Shown here: piece after piece, positions 32,639 through 42,262 of the stretch
Position numbering within the stretch: position 1 is the first letter of the stretch
Layout of the letters: each line of letters opens with the position of its first letter
NCBI RefSeq assembly: GCF_046254905.1
Contig: NZ_CP158016.1
Coordinates: 868,001 to 932,000, forward strand
Source: Pseudaeromonas aegiceratis
GTDB taxonomy: Bacteria > Pseudomonadota > Gammaproteobacteria > Enterobacterales > Aeromonadaceae
Length of the DNA: 64,000 nt
Direction of reading: 5' to 3'
Made by a program: the position numbers and the translations under genes
The notes under the pieces: generated by a model
What the model was told of the DNA's origin: nothing
The model's input: the letters and a program-made list of their open reading frames with translations, nothing else
Databases searched by the model: none

Positions 32639-35600
32639 TTACTGGGCGGTGAGGCTGTAGGCCAGGGTACTGTCGTTGAAGGTCACCAGATAGGTGCCCA
32701 CCACGCTGGTGTAGATGTCACTGCCGCTTTGGTTGGCGACGCCATCGGCGTTGCTGTCACCGTAGTTGTAGCTCCAGTCACCGTTGACATCGAACTTGTA
32801 GCGCTGGCTGCCGTTGCTGTCGCCGCTACCGGTGAAGGTGATGGTGGCCTGCCAGGTGTGATCGGCCACCAGTTCCATGGCGGTGGTGCCCCAGCTGTTG
32901 GGGGTGCCACGGAAGTAGAGCTGATCGAAGGTCTGGGCATAATCCACTTGATCCACCACGGTCACAGTCGCGCTGGCACTGTCGGTCAGACCATCGTCAT
33001 CGGTGACGGTGACGCTGACGGTATAGGTACCGGCGGTGTCGAAGGTGCGGGTGCTGCTGGCCTCGGTGCTGCCGTCGTCCCACAGGTAGCTGACGATGCT
33101 GCCGTCAGAGTCGGTGGAGCCGGCGGCACTGAAGGTGACGCTGGTCCCTACCTGCACCTGGGTGGCACTGGCACTGATGGCGGCCACCGGTGCCACCGGA
33201 TCGGTGACGCAGTCGACGCTGTAGGCCAGGGTGTTGTCGTTCACCGTCACGGTACAGGTACCCGCCGTGGTGTTGACGATGTCGCTGCCGGTCTGATCCA
33301 GGATGCCGTCCAGGTTGGTGTCACCGTAGTTGGTGGCCCAGTCACCATTGACGTCGAACTTGAAGCGCTGGCTACCGTTGCTGTCACCCGTGCCGCTGAA
33401 GGCCAGGGTCACCTGCCAGGTGTTGTCGGCCACCAGTTCCATGGCGGTCAGACCCCAGCTGTTGGGGGTGCCACGGAAGTAGAGCTGATCGAACACATGG
33501 TCGGGTTCCGTGCTCTCAACGGTGAGGGTGACGCTGGCGGTGGCGGTGGCGCCATCATCATCGGTCACGGTCACGCTGATGGTCTGGGTTTCATCCACTG
33601 TCAGGCTGATGCTGGCGGTGGTGGCGCCCGTACTCCACAGGTAGCTGGCGATGCTGCCGTCGCTGTCGGTAGAGCCGGAGGCATCCAGGGTCACCACAGT
33701 GCCGGCATCCACCGTCTGGCTGGCCGGGGTGATGCTGGCGGTTGGTGCCTGATTGACCGGCACCGTCAGGGTGACGCTGGTGCTGCTGCTGGCGCCCTCG
33801 TTGTCCGTCACCGTCAGGGTGATGGTCTGGGTGGCGTTCACCGTCACGGTCAGGCTGCTGCCGGTGGAACCGTCGCTCCACAGGTAGCTGGCGATGCTGC
33901 CATCGCTGTCGCTGGAACCGGAACCATCCAGGGTGACCACTGTGCCGGCTTCCACTGTCTGGCTACCCGGGCTGATGACGGCCACCGGGGTTTGGTTGAT
34001 GTCCACGTCCGGCGCATCTTCGGTGATGGTGCCGGAATTCAGGCTCCAGACACCGGCTTCCACCTCGTAGTTGCTGCCGCCGTTGTTGTCCCAGGTGCTG
34101 CTGCAGTCGTTGGTGTCAAATTCCACCGTGCTGCCGCTGCCCATGTCCACCGTGTAGGCGAACCAGTCGCTACCCACGTCGGTCATGGTCACGCCCGGGG
34201 CCGTGGTCCAGGTACCGCTATCCACGCGATAGTGCAGGCAGACGCTGCTCCAGCTGGTGGTGTAGTAGTAGATGGTGGCGCTCAGTTGCAGATCGGCGGG
34301 AGTGCCTTCGCTCAAGGTGCCGTCAGAGGCCAGGGTATAGGTCCCTTCGGTGAGCAGCAGGCCGTCTTCGCTGGGGCGGTACTGGCTGTCACCGGCTTCC
34401 AGATAGCGCATGTAGATGCCATCCAGATCACCGCTGTAGGTCATCTTGGTCAGGAAGTAACGGTCACTGCCATTGAGCTGGCTGACGGTCTTCTGAGTCC
34501 AGTCGGTCACGTCCGGGGTGTGGGTTTCCACGTCCAGGGTGCCCAGATCGGCTTCGCTACCCTCGATGTACAGGGTGACGCTCTTGCTGGGCGCCTTGTC
34601 GGTAAAGAAGGCGTGTTCCCCTTCGATGTCACCGTCCACGTCTTCCACCTTGACGCCATCCACAGTGCTGTAGCGACCGGCACCCACGTAAACCTGCTGG
34701 ATCACGCTCTTGGTGACGTTGCCCTTGCTGTCGGTGGCCTCGATGTAATAGTCCAGCAGTTGGTCGCGGTAGTCACTCAGGTAGGTGTAATAGAGATCAC
34801 CAATTTCCTGTGCCGGTACCACCTCGAAGGTGGCGGTGCTGGAGGCCTGCCAGGAGACACCATTGATGTCCGGGGTCAGGTCCCGCATCGTCATGTCGTA
34901 GCTGACCCAATCCCCTACGTTATCCGGATTGACGTTGGCGTCATCGGCATGGGCCGCCGGATCGTACAGCTTGTAGGTCTTGTCCTTGGGATCGGCACTC
35001 TTGGCGGTATGGACCCGGACCTTGAGCTGGATGTCGGCGATGTCGCTGACGTCGTAGGCGTAGGTGTAGATGGCAAACTCGTTGTCCATGTACATCTTGG
35101 CCCAGCCTTCGGCCTTGGAGGCGTTGGCGCTACCCGGGTTGTAGGGATAGCGTTGCGGCCACCAGATGGAGGGGCCCGTCTTGTCCTTGGCCAGGTTGGT
35201 GGTCACATAGGGCTTGGTGAAGTACAGCGACTGGTTGAAGGAGAGGGTCGGCTTCACGCCGTCGTCCACGTTCTCGTCATAGTAGCCAAAGCCGGAGTCC
35301 ATACTGGCGATCAGGAAGTACCAGCCCAACTCGGCCGGGTTGGCGCCGCCGGCATAGTCGTTGCTGGCATCGCCCTTCACCGGATAGGACATCATCCAGG
35401 GGTTCAACTGGTTGCCGGCATAGGTCACCTGGTTATCCAGGGTGCTGGTGGGGCTCCAGTAGTTGGGGTGATCATCCAGCCAGATCTGTTCGGCGGTCTG
35501 GGCGTAGTTCTCGGCGGCCTGCAGCAGGGCGAAGTTACGCTCCAGGTAGTGATAGCCGTACTCCAGGGACGGCAGGTGCTGGCGCAGAGTGCCGTTGGCG

Positions 35601-37024
35601 GCATACAGGGAGGTGTAGCTGGTGCCGTGGGCGGTGTTGAAGGCGGACAGCTGGCCGTTCCACACGCCCATGGGCAGGTGCCAGTGGTACCAGGTGGGGT
35701 CGGCGGAGGAGTCGCGGGTATCGATCCAGGAGCCGTCCTGCACGTGCACCACATCATCCTCGGGGATGGGGTGGGCATCGAGGTACTCTTGGACACCCAT
35801 GCCGGTGACATCGCTGTCGGCGTAGGTGACGTAGCCGGAGTTCAGCCAGGTACCGCCGTCGCCGGCGCGGCCTGAGCTGTTATCCCCGTCGTGGGCGATG
35901 ACGAAGTACTGGGTACGCCCCAGACCGGAGGCGGTGGAGACATAGTCCTTCAGCACGCTGGCGGTGACGGAGCCCTGGTAGCCTTCTTCCCATGAGCTGG
36001 CTTGCTCAACCGGGATACCGGCCACCTTGGTGACTTCCCCTGTGTCCGGATCCACGTATTGCACCCAGTGGGGGATGGAGGCGAAGGGGAACTTGTTATA
36101 GGTCACCTGCTGTTCGTTAAACATCTGCAGGGCCACCCAGGAGCCCACATCACTCTCGTTCTGCAGGTCGGCCCGGTTGGGCGGGGAGACCAGGGTATCC
36201 ACACCCGGGCTGTTCAGGTAGGGATAGTCCTTCAGGGTGCGGGAGTAGTGCACGTTGCCCAGCACGGACCACTCGATGCCCAGCTTGTTCAGCACGGGGA
36301 TGATGCGTTCGGAGAAGCCCAGCTCGGTGGGGAAGAAGCCCTTGGAGGAGGTGAAGTTGCTGCCGAGGAAGTAATCCTGCGCCAGGGTGACGTTCTGGTA
36401 GATCAGATCCTTGAGGAAATAATCGTTGCCCACCAAGGGCCCCATGCTGTGGTGGCCGGTGAAGTGGATGGTGTCCAGCGCCTTGTAGTTGCTGCTGGTC
36501 TTGTAGTTGTTCTGGGTGTTGCGCCAGTAATCGCCCCAACCCAGGTTATAGCCGTCCTGGTTGCCCAGCTCGGCAAAGCTCTCCACGTTGTTGATCACCG
36601 CCGCGGACATGGTGACCTGGGTCTGGCTCAGGGGATAGCTGCCGTTGTTGCTGATGGCGGTATCCATGGGCCAGCTCAGGTAGGCACCTGTCTTGGCATG
36701 GTGGGAGTAGTATGACTCCAGATCATCGTGGGGCATGGGGGTGGTGGTGCCCGGGATGTAGTAGGTGTAGTTGGCTGGCGGGTTGGCCTTCAGGTTCTTC
36801 ACCTGACCATCGTACATGTAGCGAACCGGATCCCCGACCGCCAGGCCATCATAGCTGCTGGTGTCAAAATAGGGCCAAAAGTTCGGCATGTGGTTGTGGT
36901 AGATGTGGGTAGCGGCGATTTCGGCACGGAGAGGCGAGGGGCTGAGGCCGATCACCAGTCCGAGGGCCACCGCCGCCGCCGTCGGCAGAAGCCGCGATGG
37001 CAGAGCGACAGGATGAGTCTTCAT
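32639..37024 (-). CDS. Secreted multidomain GH119/GH57-like alpha-amylase
   Basis: 1461 residues with a signal peptide (about 1-34). The catalytic region (about 35-700) has HIYHNHMPNFWPYFD at its start, candidate nucleophile Glu234 (GFFPTELGF) and candidate acid/base Asp379 (FVIAHDGDN). This spacing of 145 resembles the GH119 amylase IgtZ (Glu231/Asp373 as I recall), so GH119 is favoured over GH57. Next come a CBM25 starch-binding domain (about 914-1001), PKD-like domains (about 1009-1090, 1091-1170, 1278-1357) and two near-identical LYFRGTPNSWG modules (about 1177-1270, 1366-1461). It should degrade starch or glycogen outside the cell. A LacI-type box lies upstream at 37196-37211. Confidence 0.85.
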   Translation of the reverse strand: MKTHPVALPSRLLPTAAAVALGLVIGLSPSPLRAEIAATHIYHNHMPNFWPYFDTSSYDGLAVGDPVRYMYDGQVKNLKANPPANYTYYIPGTTTPMPHDDLESYYSHHAKTGAYLSWPMDTAISNNGSYPLSQTQVTMSAAVINNVESFAELGNQDGYNLGWGDYWRNTQNNYKTSSNYKALDTIHFTGHHSMGPLVGNDYFLKDLIYQNVTLAQDYFLGSNFTSSKGFFPTELGFSERIIPVLNKLGIEWSVLGNVHYSRTLKDYPYLNSPGVDTLVSPPNRADLQNESDVGSWVALQMFNEQQVTYNKFPFASIPHWVQYVDPDTGEVTKVAGIPVEQASSWEEGYQGSVTASVLKDYVSTASGLGRTQYFVIAHDGDNSSGRAGDGGTWLNSGYVTYADSDVTGMGVQEYLDAHPIPEDDVVHVQDGSWIDTRDSSADPTWYHWHLPMGVWNGQLSAFNTAHGTSYTSLYAANGTLRQHLPSLEYGYHYLERNFALLQAAENYAQTAEQIWLDDHPNYWSPTSTLDNQVTYAGNQLNPWMMSYPVKGDASNDYAGGANPAELGWYFLIASMDSGFGYYDENVDDGVKPTLSFNQSLYFTKPYVTTNLAKDKTGPSIWWPQRYPYNPGSANASKAEGWAKMYMDNEFAIYTYAYDVSDIADIQLKVRVHTAKSADPKDKTYKLYDPAAHADDANVNPDNVGDWVSYDMTMRDLTPDINGVSWQASSTATFEVVPAQEIGDLYYTYLSDYRDQLLDYYIEATDSKGNVTKSVIQQVYVGAGRYSTVDGVKVEDVDGDIEGEHAFFTDKAPSKSVTLYIEGSEADLGTLDVETHTPDVTDWTQKTVSQLNGSDRYFLTKMTYSGDLDGIYMRYLEAGDSQYRPSEDGLLLTEGTYTLASDGTLSEGTPADLQLSATIYYYTTSWSSVCLHYRVDSGTWTTAPGVTMTDVGSDWFAYTVDMGSGSTVEFDTNDCSSTWDNNGGSNYEVEAGVWSLNSGTITEDAPDVDINQTPVAVISPGSQTVEAGTVVTLDGSGSSDSDGSIASYLWSDGSTGSSLTVTVNATQTITLTVTDNEGASSSTSVTLTVPVNQAPTASITPASQTVDAGTVVTLDASGSTDSDGSIASYLWSTGATTASISLTVDETQTISVTVTDDDGATATASVTLTVESTEPDHVFDQLYFRGTPNSWGLTAMELVADNTWQVTLAFSGTGDSNGSQRFKFDVNGDWATNYGDTNLDGILDQTGSDIVNTTAGTCTVTVNDNTLAYSVDCVTDPVAPVAAISASATQVQVGTSVTFSAAGSTDSDGSIVSYLWDDGSTEASSTRTFDTAGTYTVSVTVTDDDGLTDSASATVTVVDQVDYAQTFDQLYFRGTPNSWGTTAMELVADHTWQATITFTGSGDSNGSQRYKFDVNGDWSYNYGDSNADGVANQSGSDIYTSVVGTYLVTFNDSTLAYSLTAQ
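32642..32929 (-). repeat. C-terminal amylase module, repeat copy 2
   Basis: Encodes the last LYFRGTPNSWG module. It is closely similar in DNA and protein to 33215-33496, from which a PKD-like domain separates it; a recent internal duplication. Confidence 0.75.
33215..33496 (-). repeat. C-terminal amylase module, repeat copy 1
   Basis: Encodes residues about 1177-1270 of the amylase. Key shared motifs with copy 2 are LYFRGTPNSWG, TAMELVAD and FDVNGDW. Confidence 0.75.
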
Positions 37025-37427
37025 CTGGTTTTCCTTTCGTTAGCTGTCCTTAAGTCGTTGTTTCCGGGTGCGTGCCTGATTTTTTTGTTATGAGAGGCCC
37101 CTGAAACCGGGCAATGCTAACGCCAGATCGGGAAAAGGGTGGCTGCGGAGGGGATTTGTGTGAGCCAGGTGGATACCTATGTGTGCAAAATGCGAACGGT
37201 AGCGCTTTCAAGTGCGGCGAACAAAAGATGACCATCTTGTGTTGCAGTCTGAACTGTGGCCAGGGTGCAAGATAGGGCTTTTACGCGACCAGATCGGTTT
37301 TTACTCTCGTTGCGGTCAGCTTACCTCTTGGTGTTGCGGTCTAACCCATCTTTACTCAGTCGGCCGAGTTGTTCCCGCATCGACGGTGGGGATAGACTCG
37401 GATCATCGCACTGGGAAAGGAAGGGGT
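37025..37427. promoter_or_regulatory. Divergent spacer between the amylase and a PCuAC-like gene
   Basis: A LacI-class half-matching box lies at 37196-37211 (minus strand TTGAAAGCGCTACCGT). A near-palindrome, AAGATGACCATCTT, lies at about 37225-37238. No convincing MalT box pair or CRP site was found. Nothing coding was recognised. Confidence 0.4.
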
Positions 37428-37865
37428 ATGGGCAGGTTAGCATGGGGCGGGCTGGGGCTGTGTTTGTGGGGGAGTCTGGCCTGGGGCCAGGTGCAGGTGA
37501 GCGACGCTTACCTGGCAGTGTTGGCCCCCGAGCGACAGCAGGTGGCCTGCATGGGGCTGGATAACCAGGGGGACAGCGTGGTGCGCCTGCTGGGGGCCCG
37601 CACTCCCGATGGGCAGACGGTGCGGCTGGGGGAGGCCCGTTGGGATGATAGGCAGGGGCGTTACCGGTTTCGTCCCCTGCATAAACTGGTGGTGCCGGCC
37701 GGCGGTCAGGCCCTGCTGCAGCCGCAAGGTTTCTGGCTCTGGTTCGCCGATGCCAAGACCCCTCCGGCTGGCGAGCAGGCCCTGGTGCTGCAGTTTGACG
37801 ATGGCAGTGAGCTGACCGTCACCCTGCCGGTGCGGGAGGTGCCGATCCCGGTGCCGCAATCCTGA
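37428..37865 (+). CDS. Degenerate PCu(A)C-like periplasmic protein
   Basis: 145 residues starting MGRLAWGGLGLCLWG, with a signal peptide (about 1-20) and AAGGGG before the ATG. The rest follows the cupredoxin-like outline of PCu(A)C copper chaperones: VSDAYLAVLAPERQQVA, LDNQGDSVVRLLGA, PAGGQALLQPQGFWLWF, LVLQFDDGSELTVTLPV. The copper-binding His/Met positions seem lost, since the usual HLM segment reads FWLWF. It may have another ligand or a structural role. Family assignment is by pattern and is moderate. Confidence 0.6.
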   Translation: MGRLAWGGLGLCLWGSLAWGQVQVSDAYLAVLAPERQQVACMGLDNQGDSVVRLLGARTPDGQTVRLGEARWDDRQGRYRFRPLHKLVVPAGGQALLQPQGFWLWFADAKTPPAGEQALVLQFDDGSELTVTLPVREVPIPVPQS

Positions 37866-37984
37866 ACTCAGGCTTAACCATTGGCGCATTAGCCGGCAGT
37901 TGCACCTTGCCAGGCTGGTGCCCTCCTAGTGCGGCGCTACAATGGCCTCTCTTTTTAGGCTTCGTCTTATTTGTGAGAGGATCC

Positions 37985-38629
37985 ATGAAGCATCAAGCCT
38001 TGTTTATGCTGGCCGGCCTTGGCCTGGCGACCACGGCCCAGGCGGCCGACGTCAGTGTGGCCGTCGGCGCCGACTACAGCAATGCCGATTTTGACGGCTC
38101 ATCCGCCCATCAATCGTTGAACGATAACGGTAACAGCCGTTGGACTGGCTATATCGATTTTCGCCATCCCCTGCTGCTGTTGCCTAACGTGAATTTCCAG
38201 CGCAGCGATTTCTCCTCCGCGGCCTCCGGGGTCAAGCATGATCTGGACGTCTACGACCTCACCTTCTACTACCGCCCCCTCGAGCTGGATCTGTTGAGCC
38301 TGGATCTGGGGCTGGATCTGCGTCGCTACGATGGCGAGGTCAATGGCCGGGGCTATCAGCACGATCTGCTGATGGGCTACCTGGGGGCCGAATCCGGCCT
38401 GCCGGGGACCGGGCTGGGGGTGTTTGGCGATGCCCGCTACGGCGCCTGGAACGGTGACGAGAGCCATGACTGGCGGGTGGGGGTCAGCTACACTCTCAAT
38501 CCCCAGGACAGCCTGCAGCTCAAGCTGCGCGGTGGTTATCGCAATGCCCGCCTGGACTACGACAAGCTGGGTTACAACTTCAACCAGCGGGTGGACGGCT
38601 GGTTTATGGGCGGCGAGCTCCGCTACTAA
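37985..38629 (+). CDS. Outer-membrane beta-barrel protein, TIGR04219-like
   Basis: 214 residues with a signal peptide (about 1-20, ending AQA) and alternating amphipathic strands, ending in an aromatic residue (GGELRY). Typical short motifs are GADYSNADFDG, YDLTFYYRPLELD and LRGGYRNARLDYDKLGYNF. The family of small barrels is found in gammaproteobacteria without known function. A TACAAT hexamer (37938-37943) may be its -10 box. A terminator follows at 38647-38669. Confidence 0.8.
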   Translation: MKHQALFMLAGLGLATTAQAADVSVAVGADYSNADFDGSSAHQSLNDNGNSRWTGYIDFRHPLLLLPNVNFQRSDFSSAASGVKHDLDVYDLTFYYRPLELDLLSLDLGLDLRRYDGEVNGRGYQHDLLMGYLGAESGLPGTGLGVFGDARYGAWNGDESHDWRVGVSYTLNPQDSLQLKLRGGYRNARLDYDKLGYNFNQRVDGWFMGGELRY

Positions 38630-38646
38630 GCACGGCTTACACCAAG

Positions 38647-38669
38647 AGGCGCCCAAGGGCGCCTTTTTT
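38647..38669 (+). terminator. Terminator of the barrel protein gene
   Basis: AGGCGCCC, AA, GGGCGCCT, then six T. Confidence 0.8.
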
Positions 38670-38699
38670 ATTACTTTTCATCATTAAAAATTCGGTTTT

Positions 38700-38712
38700 A
38701 TTCTTTGAGAAT
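38700..38712 (+). promoter_or_regulatory. Palindrome in the cysJIH promoter, possible CysB contact
   Basis: ATTCT, TTG, AGAAT, a perfect inverted repeat 50 bp before cysJ inside an AT-rich stretch. CysB activates cysJIH in enterics; assignment here is inference. Confidence 0.35.
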
Positions 38713-38762
38713 GGAATAAGCCCCCCTAAGCTGACAGCATCACGTTAAATGGATGTCGGCAC

Positions 38763-40556
38763 ATGAATTCTCAGGATCTTCTGCAACAGGCTGGCCCCTT
38801 GCCCGGGCCACAACTGACCCAGCTGGCCGCCGCCGTGGCGGGCTTGACCCAGTCCCAGCTCATCTGGGCCAGCGGTTATCTCTATGGCCTGGCCCAGGCC
38901 GGTGGCAGCGCGGCCGCCGCCCCGGCCCCCGCCGCCCCCCAGGGCCAACTGGTCATCCTCTATGCCTCCCAGACCGGTAACGCCAAGGGCGTGGCCGAGG
39001 CCATCAAGGCCCAGGCCGAAGCCAAGTCCATCCCGGTGAGCCTGTACAGCCTGGCGGACTACAAGGCCAAGCAACTGAAAAAAGAGAGCCATGTGCTGCT
39101 GATCACCTGTACCCAAGGGGAAGGCGAGCCGCCGGAAAGCGCGGTGGATCTGCACGGCCTGCTCAAGAGCGGCAAGCTGGGCAAGCTGGGGGATCTTAAG
39201 TTCGCCGTGCTGGGGCTGGGGGACTCCTCCTACGAGTTCTTCTGCCAGGCCGGCAAGGACTTCGACGCCTTCTTGACACAGGCCGGTGCCCAGCGGTTGA
39301 TCGAGCGCGGGGATCTGGACGTGGATTACCGCGAGGCCGCCGCGGCCTGGGGTGAGGCGGCGCTGGCCAAGGTGGCCGAGACCTTAAGTGCCGCACCGTC
39401 AGCCGTAGCCCCGGCGGGCGTTGTTGCCCATGGCACCAGTGCCTATGACAAGTTCAATCCCTTTGCCGCCACCCTGCTCACCAACCAGAAGATCACCGGC
39501 CGCGACTCTACCAAGGATATCCGCCATATCGAGATCAGCCTGGAGGGCTCGGATCTGCGCTACCAGCCCGGTGATGCGTTGGGTGTCTGGTTCGACAACG
39601 ACGCCGCCCTGGTGGCCGAGCTGCTGGCCCTGGCGGGCCTGTCCGGCGAGGAGCCGGTGAGCGTTTCCGGTCAGTCTCAGCCGCTCAAGCAGGCGTTGAC
39701 CCAGTCCCTGGAGCTGACCCGGCTGCATGCCGGCTTCATCACTGGGCTGGCCGAGCTGTCTGACGATGCCGGGCTCAAGGCCATCGCCGCCGATAAGGCC
39801 CAGAGCCAGGCCCTGGCGGCGGCCAGCCAGCCGGTGGAGGTGTTGAAGCGCTTCCCGGTGACCCTCAGCGCCGAGCAGCTGGTGGGCCTGCTGCGCCCCC
39901 TGACCCCGCGCATGTACTCCATCGCCTCGTCCCAGGCCGAGGTGGAGGAAGAGGTGCACCTGACCGTAGGGGTGGTGCGCTATCCCCAGGCGGACGGCAC
40001 CCTGCGCTCCGGCGGCGCCTCCTCCTACCTGGCAGACCGGCTGGCCGAAGGCCAGAGCGTGCGGGTGTTTGTCGAGCACAACGACAACTTCCGTCTGCCG
40101 GCCAACCCGGCCACCCCGGTCATCATGGTGGGCCCGGGCACCGGCATAGCGCCGTTCCGCGCCTTCATGCAGCAGCGGGAGGCCCAGGGCGACGAGGGGC
40201 AAAACTGGCTGTTCTTCGGCAACCCCCACTTCACCCAGGACTTCCTCTATCAGGTGGAGTGGCAGAAGTACGTCAAGTCCGGCCTGCTGACCCGCATCGA
40301 CCTGGCCTTCAGCCGCGATCAGGCCCACAAGATCTACGTGCAGGACCGGATCCGCGAGCGCGGTGCCGAGCTGTGGCAGTGGCTGGAGCAGGGAGCGCAC
40401 TTTTACGTCTGCGGTGACGCCAACCGCATGGCCAAGGATGTGCAGGACGCCCTGCTGGATGTCATTGCCCAGCATGGCGGCAAGGACCGCGAGGCGGCCC
40501 AGGAATATTTGAATGAATTGCGGCGCGCCAAGCGTTACCAGAGGGATGTCTACTGA
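38763..40556 (+). CDS. cysJ: Sulfite reductase flavoprotein alpha subunit
   Basis: 597 residues. A flavodoxin domain (about 62-200; LYASQTGNAKGVAEAI, GLGDSSYEFFC) binds FMN. An FAD/NADPH reductase domain has RMYSIASS (FAD), GGASSYLADRL, GPGTGIAPFRAFMQ (NADPH) and a C-terminal aromatic residue (RDVY). It passes electrons from NADPH to CysI for the six-electron reduction of sulfite. The stop overlaps the cysI start by one base. Confidence 0.97.
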   Translation: MNSQDLLQQAGPLPGPQLTQLAAAVAGLTQSQLIWASGYLYGLAQAGGSAAAAPAPAAPQGQLVILYASQTGNAKGVAEAIKAQAEAKSIPVSLYSLADYKAKQLKKESHVLLITCTQGEGEPPESAVDLHGLLKSGKLGKLGDLKFAVLGLGDSSYEFFCQAGKDFDAFLTQAGAQRLIERGDLDVDYREAAAAWGEAALAKVAETLSAAPSAVAPAGVVAHGTSAYDKFNPFAATLLTNQKITGRDSTKDIRHIEISLEGSDLRYQPGDALGVWFDNDAALVAELLALAGLSGEEPVSVSGQSQPLKQALTQSLELTRLHAGFITGLAELSDDAGLKAIAADKAQSQALAAASQPVEVLKRFPVTLSAEQLVGLLRPLTPRMYSIASSQAEVEEEVHLTVGVVRYPQADGTLRSGGASSYLADRLAEGQSVRVFVEHNDNFRLPANPATPVIMVGPGTGIAPFRAFMQQREAQGDEGQNWLFFGNPHFTQDFLYQVEWQKYVKSGLLTRIDLAFSRDQAHKIYVQDRIRERGAELWQWLEQGAHFYVCGDANRMAKDVQDALLDVIAQHGGKDREAAQEYLNELRRAKRYQRDVY

Positions 40557-42262
40557 TGAGTTACCAAACTGTTCCCGGCCCGGTAGAAGGGCCCCTGGCG
40601 GATAACGAGCGCTTGAAGCGCGAGAGCAACTTCCTGCGCGGCACCATAGAGCAGGATCTGCAGGATCCCCTCACCGGCGGCTTCAACGGTGACAACTTCC
40701 AGCTGATCCGCTTTCACGGCATGTATCAGCAGGATGACCGGGATATCCGCGCCGAACGGGCCCAGCAAAAGCTCGAGCCGCTGCACAACGTCATGCTGCG
40801 GGCCCGCATGCCCGGCGGCATCATCACCCCGGCCCAGTGGCTGGGCATCGATGCCTTTGCCCGGGATCATACCCTGTACGGCAGCATCCGCTTGACCACC
40901 CGGCAGACCTTCCAGTTTCACGGCGTGCTGAAGCCCAAGATCAAGCTGATGCACCAGACCCTGAACCAGTACGGCATGGACAGCATCGCCACCGCCGGCG
41001 ATGTGAACCGTAACGTGCTGTGCACCAGCAACCCGGTGGAGTCCGAGCTGCACGCCGAGGCCTACGAGTGGGCCAAGGCCATCTCCGAGCACCTGCTGCC
41101 CAAGACCCGCGCCTATGCCGAGATCTGGCTGGATGGCGCCAAGCTGGGGCCGGACGAGGAGCCCATCCTGGGATCCAACTACCTGCCGCGCAAGTTCAAG
41201 ACGACTGTGGTGATCCCGCCGCACAACGACATCGACGTGCACGCCAACGATCTCAACTTCGTGGCCATCGCCGAGCACGGCAATCTCATCGGCTTCAATG
41301 TGCTGGTGGGCGGTGGGCTCGCCATGACCCATGGCGAGAAGGGCACCTATCCGCGCAAGGCCGATGACTTTGGCTTCATCCCCAAGGAGCACACGCTGGC
41401 GGTGGCCGCCGCCGTGGTGACCACCCAGCGGGACTGGGGCAACCGGGTGGATCGCAAGAACGCCAAGACCAAGTACACGCTTGAACGCGTCGGTGTCGAG
41501 GCCTTCAAGGCCGAGGTGGAGAAGCGTGCTGGCGTGACCTTTGCCGACAGCCGGCCCTACGCGTTCACCAGCCGCGGCGATCGCTTCGGCTGGGTGGAAG
41601 GCATCGACGGCAAGCAGCACCTGACCCTGTTCATCGAGAACGGCCGTATCCTGGACTTCCCGGGCAAGCCCATCAAGACGGGGCTGGCCGAGATCGCCAA
41701 GGTGCACCAGGGCGATTTTCGCATGACCGCCAACCAGAACCTGGTCATCGCCGGCGTGCCGCCCGAGCAGCAGGCGCAGATCCAGGCTCTGGCCGAGCAG
41801 TACGGCCTGCTGGATCCCGTCTCCCGGCAGCGGGAGAACTCCATGGCCTGTGTGGCGCTGCCCACCTGCCCCCTGGCCATGGCGGAGGCCGAGCGCTTCC
41901 TGCCGGCCTTCGTCACCCGCATCGAGGCCCTGCTGGACAAGCATGGCGTGCCGGATGACAGCCTGATCTTCCGGGTCACCGGCTGCCCCAACGGCTGTGG
42001 CCGCGCCATGCTGGCCGAGGTGGGCCTGGTGGGCAAGGCGCCGGGCCGCTACAACCTCTACCTGGGGGGCAACCTGGCCGGCACCCGCATCCCGCGCCTG
42101 TATCGGGAGAACATCACAGAGCAGGCCATCCATGACGAGCTGGACGGCCTCATCGGCCAGTGGGTGGCCGGGCGCGACAGCCAAGAAGGCTTTGGCGACT
42201 TCGTGATCCGGGCCGGTATCGTCCGCCCCGTGGTGGACTCAGCGAGGGACTTCCATGACTAA
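40556..42262 (+). CDS. cysI: Sulfite reductase hemoprotein beta subunit
   Basis: 568 residues. The four cysteines for the siroheme-bridged [4Fe-4S] cluster are visible in LPTCPLAMAEAE (with Cys six residues earlier in SMACVALPTC) and GCPNGCGRA. Siroheme-binding RLTTRQTFQFHG is also present. It catalyses sulfite to sulfide. cysH starts 8 bp before its end. Confidence 0.97.
   Translation: MSYQTVPGPVEGPLADNERLKRESNFLRGTIEQDLQDPLTGGFNGDNFQLIRFHGMYQQDDRDIRAERAQQKLEPLHNVMLRARMPGGIITPAQWLGIDAFARDHTLYGSIRLTTRQTFQFHGVLKPKIKLMHQTLNQYGMDSIATAGDVNRNVLCTSNPVESELHAEAYEWAKAISEHLLPKTRAYAEIWLDGAKLGPDEEPILGSNYLPRKFKTTVVIPPHNDIDVHANDLNFVAIAEHGNLIGFNVLVGGGLAMTHGEKGTYPRKADDFGFIPKEHTLAVAAAVVTTQRDWGNRVDRKNAKTKYTLERVGVEAFKAEVEKRAGVTFADSRPYAFTSRGDRFGWVEGIDGKQHLTLFIENGRILDFPGKPIKTGLAEIAKVHQGDFRMTANQNLVIAGVPPEQQAQIQALAEQYGLLDPVSRQRENSMACVALPTCPLAMAEAERFLPAFVTRIEALLDKHGVPDDSLIFRVTGCPNGCGRAMLAEVGLVGKAPGRYNLYLGGNLAGTRIPRLYRENITEQAIHDELDGLIGQWVAGRDSQEGFGDFVIRAGIVRPVVDSARDFHD

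Noticed and set aside
32618..35875. Open frame of over 1000 codons on the plus strand opposite the amylase gene
   Set aside because: It has no recognisable domains, is rich in Gly/Val/His as expected for the complement of this codon usage, and the minus-strand frame has signal peptide, catalytic motifs and known domains.
37141..37240. MalT boxes upstream of the amylase
   Set aside because: Only partial GGGGATTTG and GATGA matches with no paired arrangement; too weak to claim.
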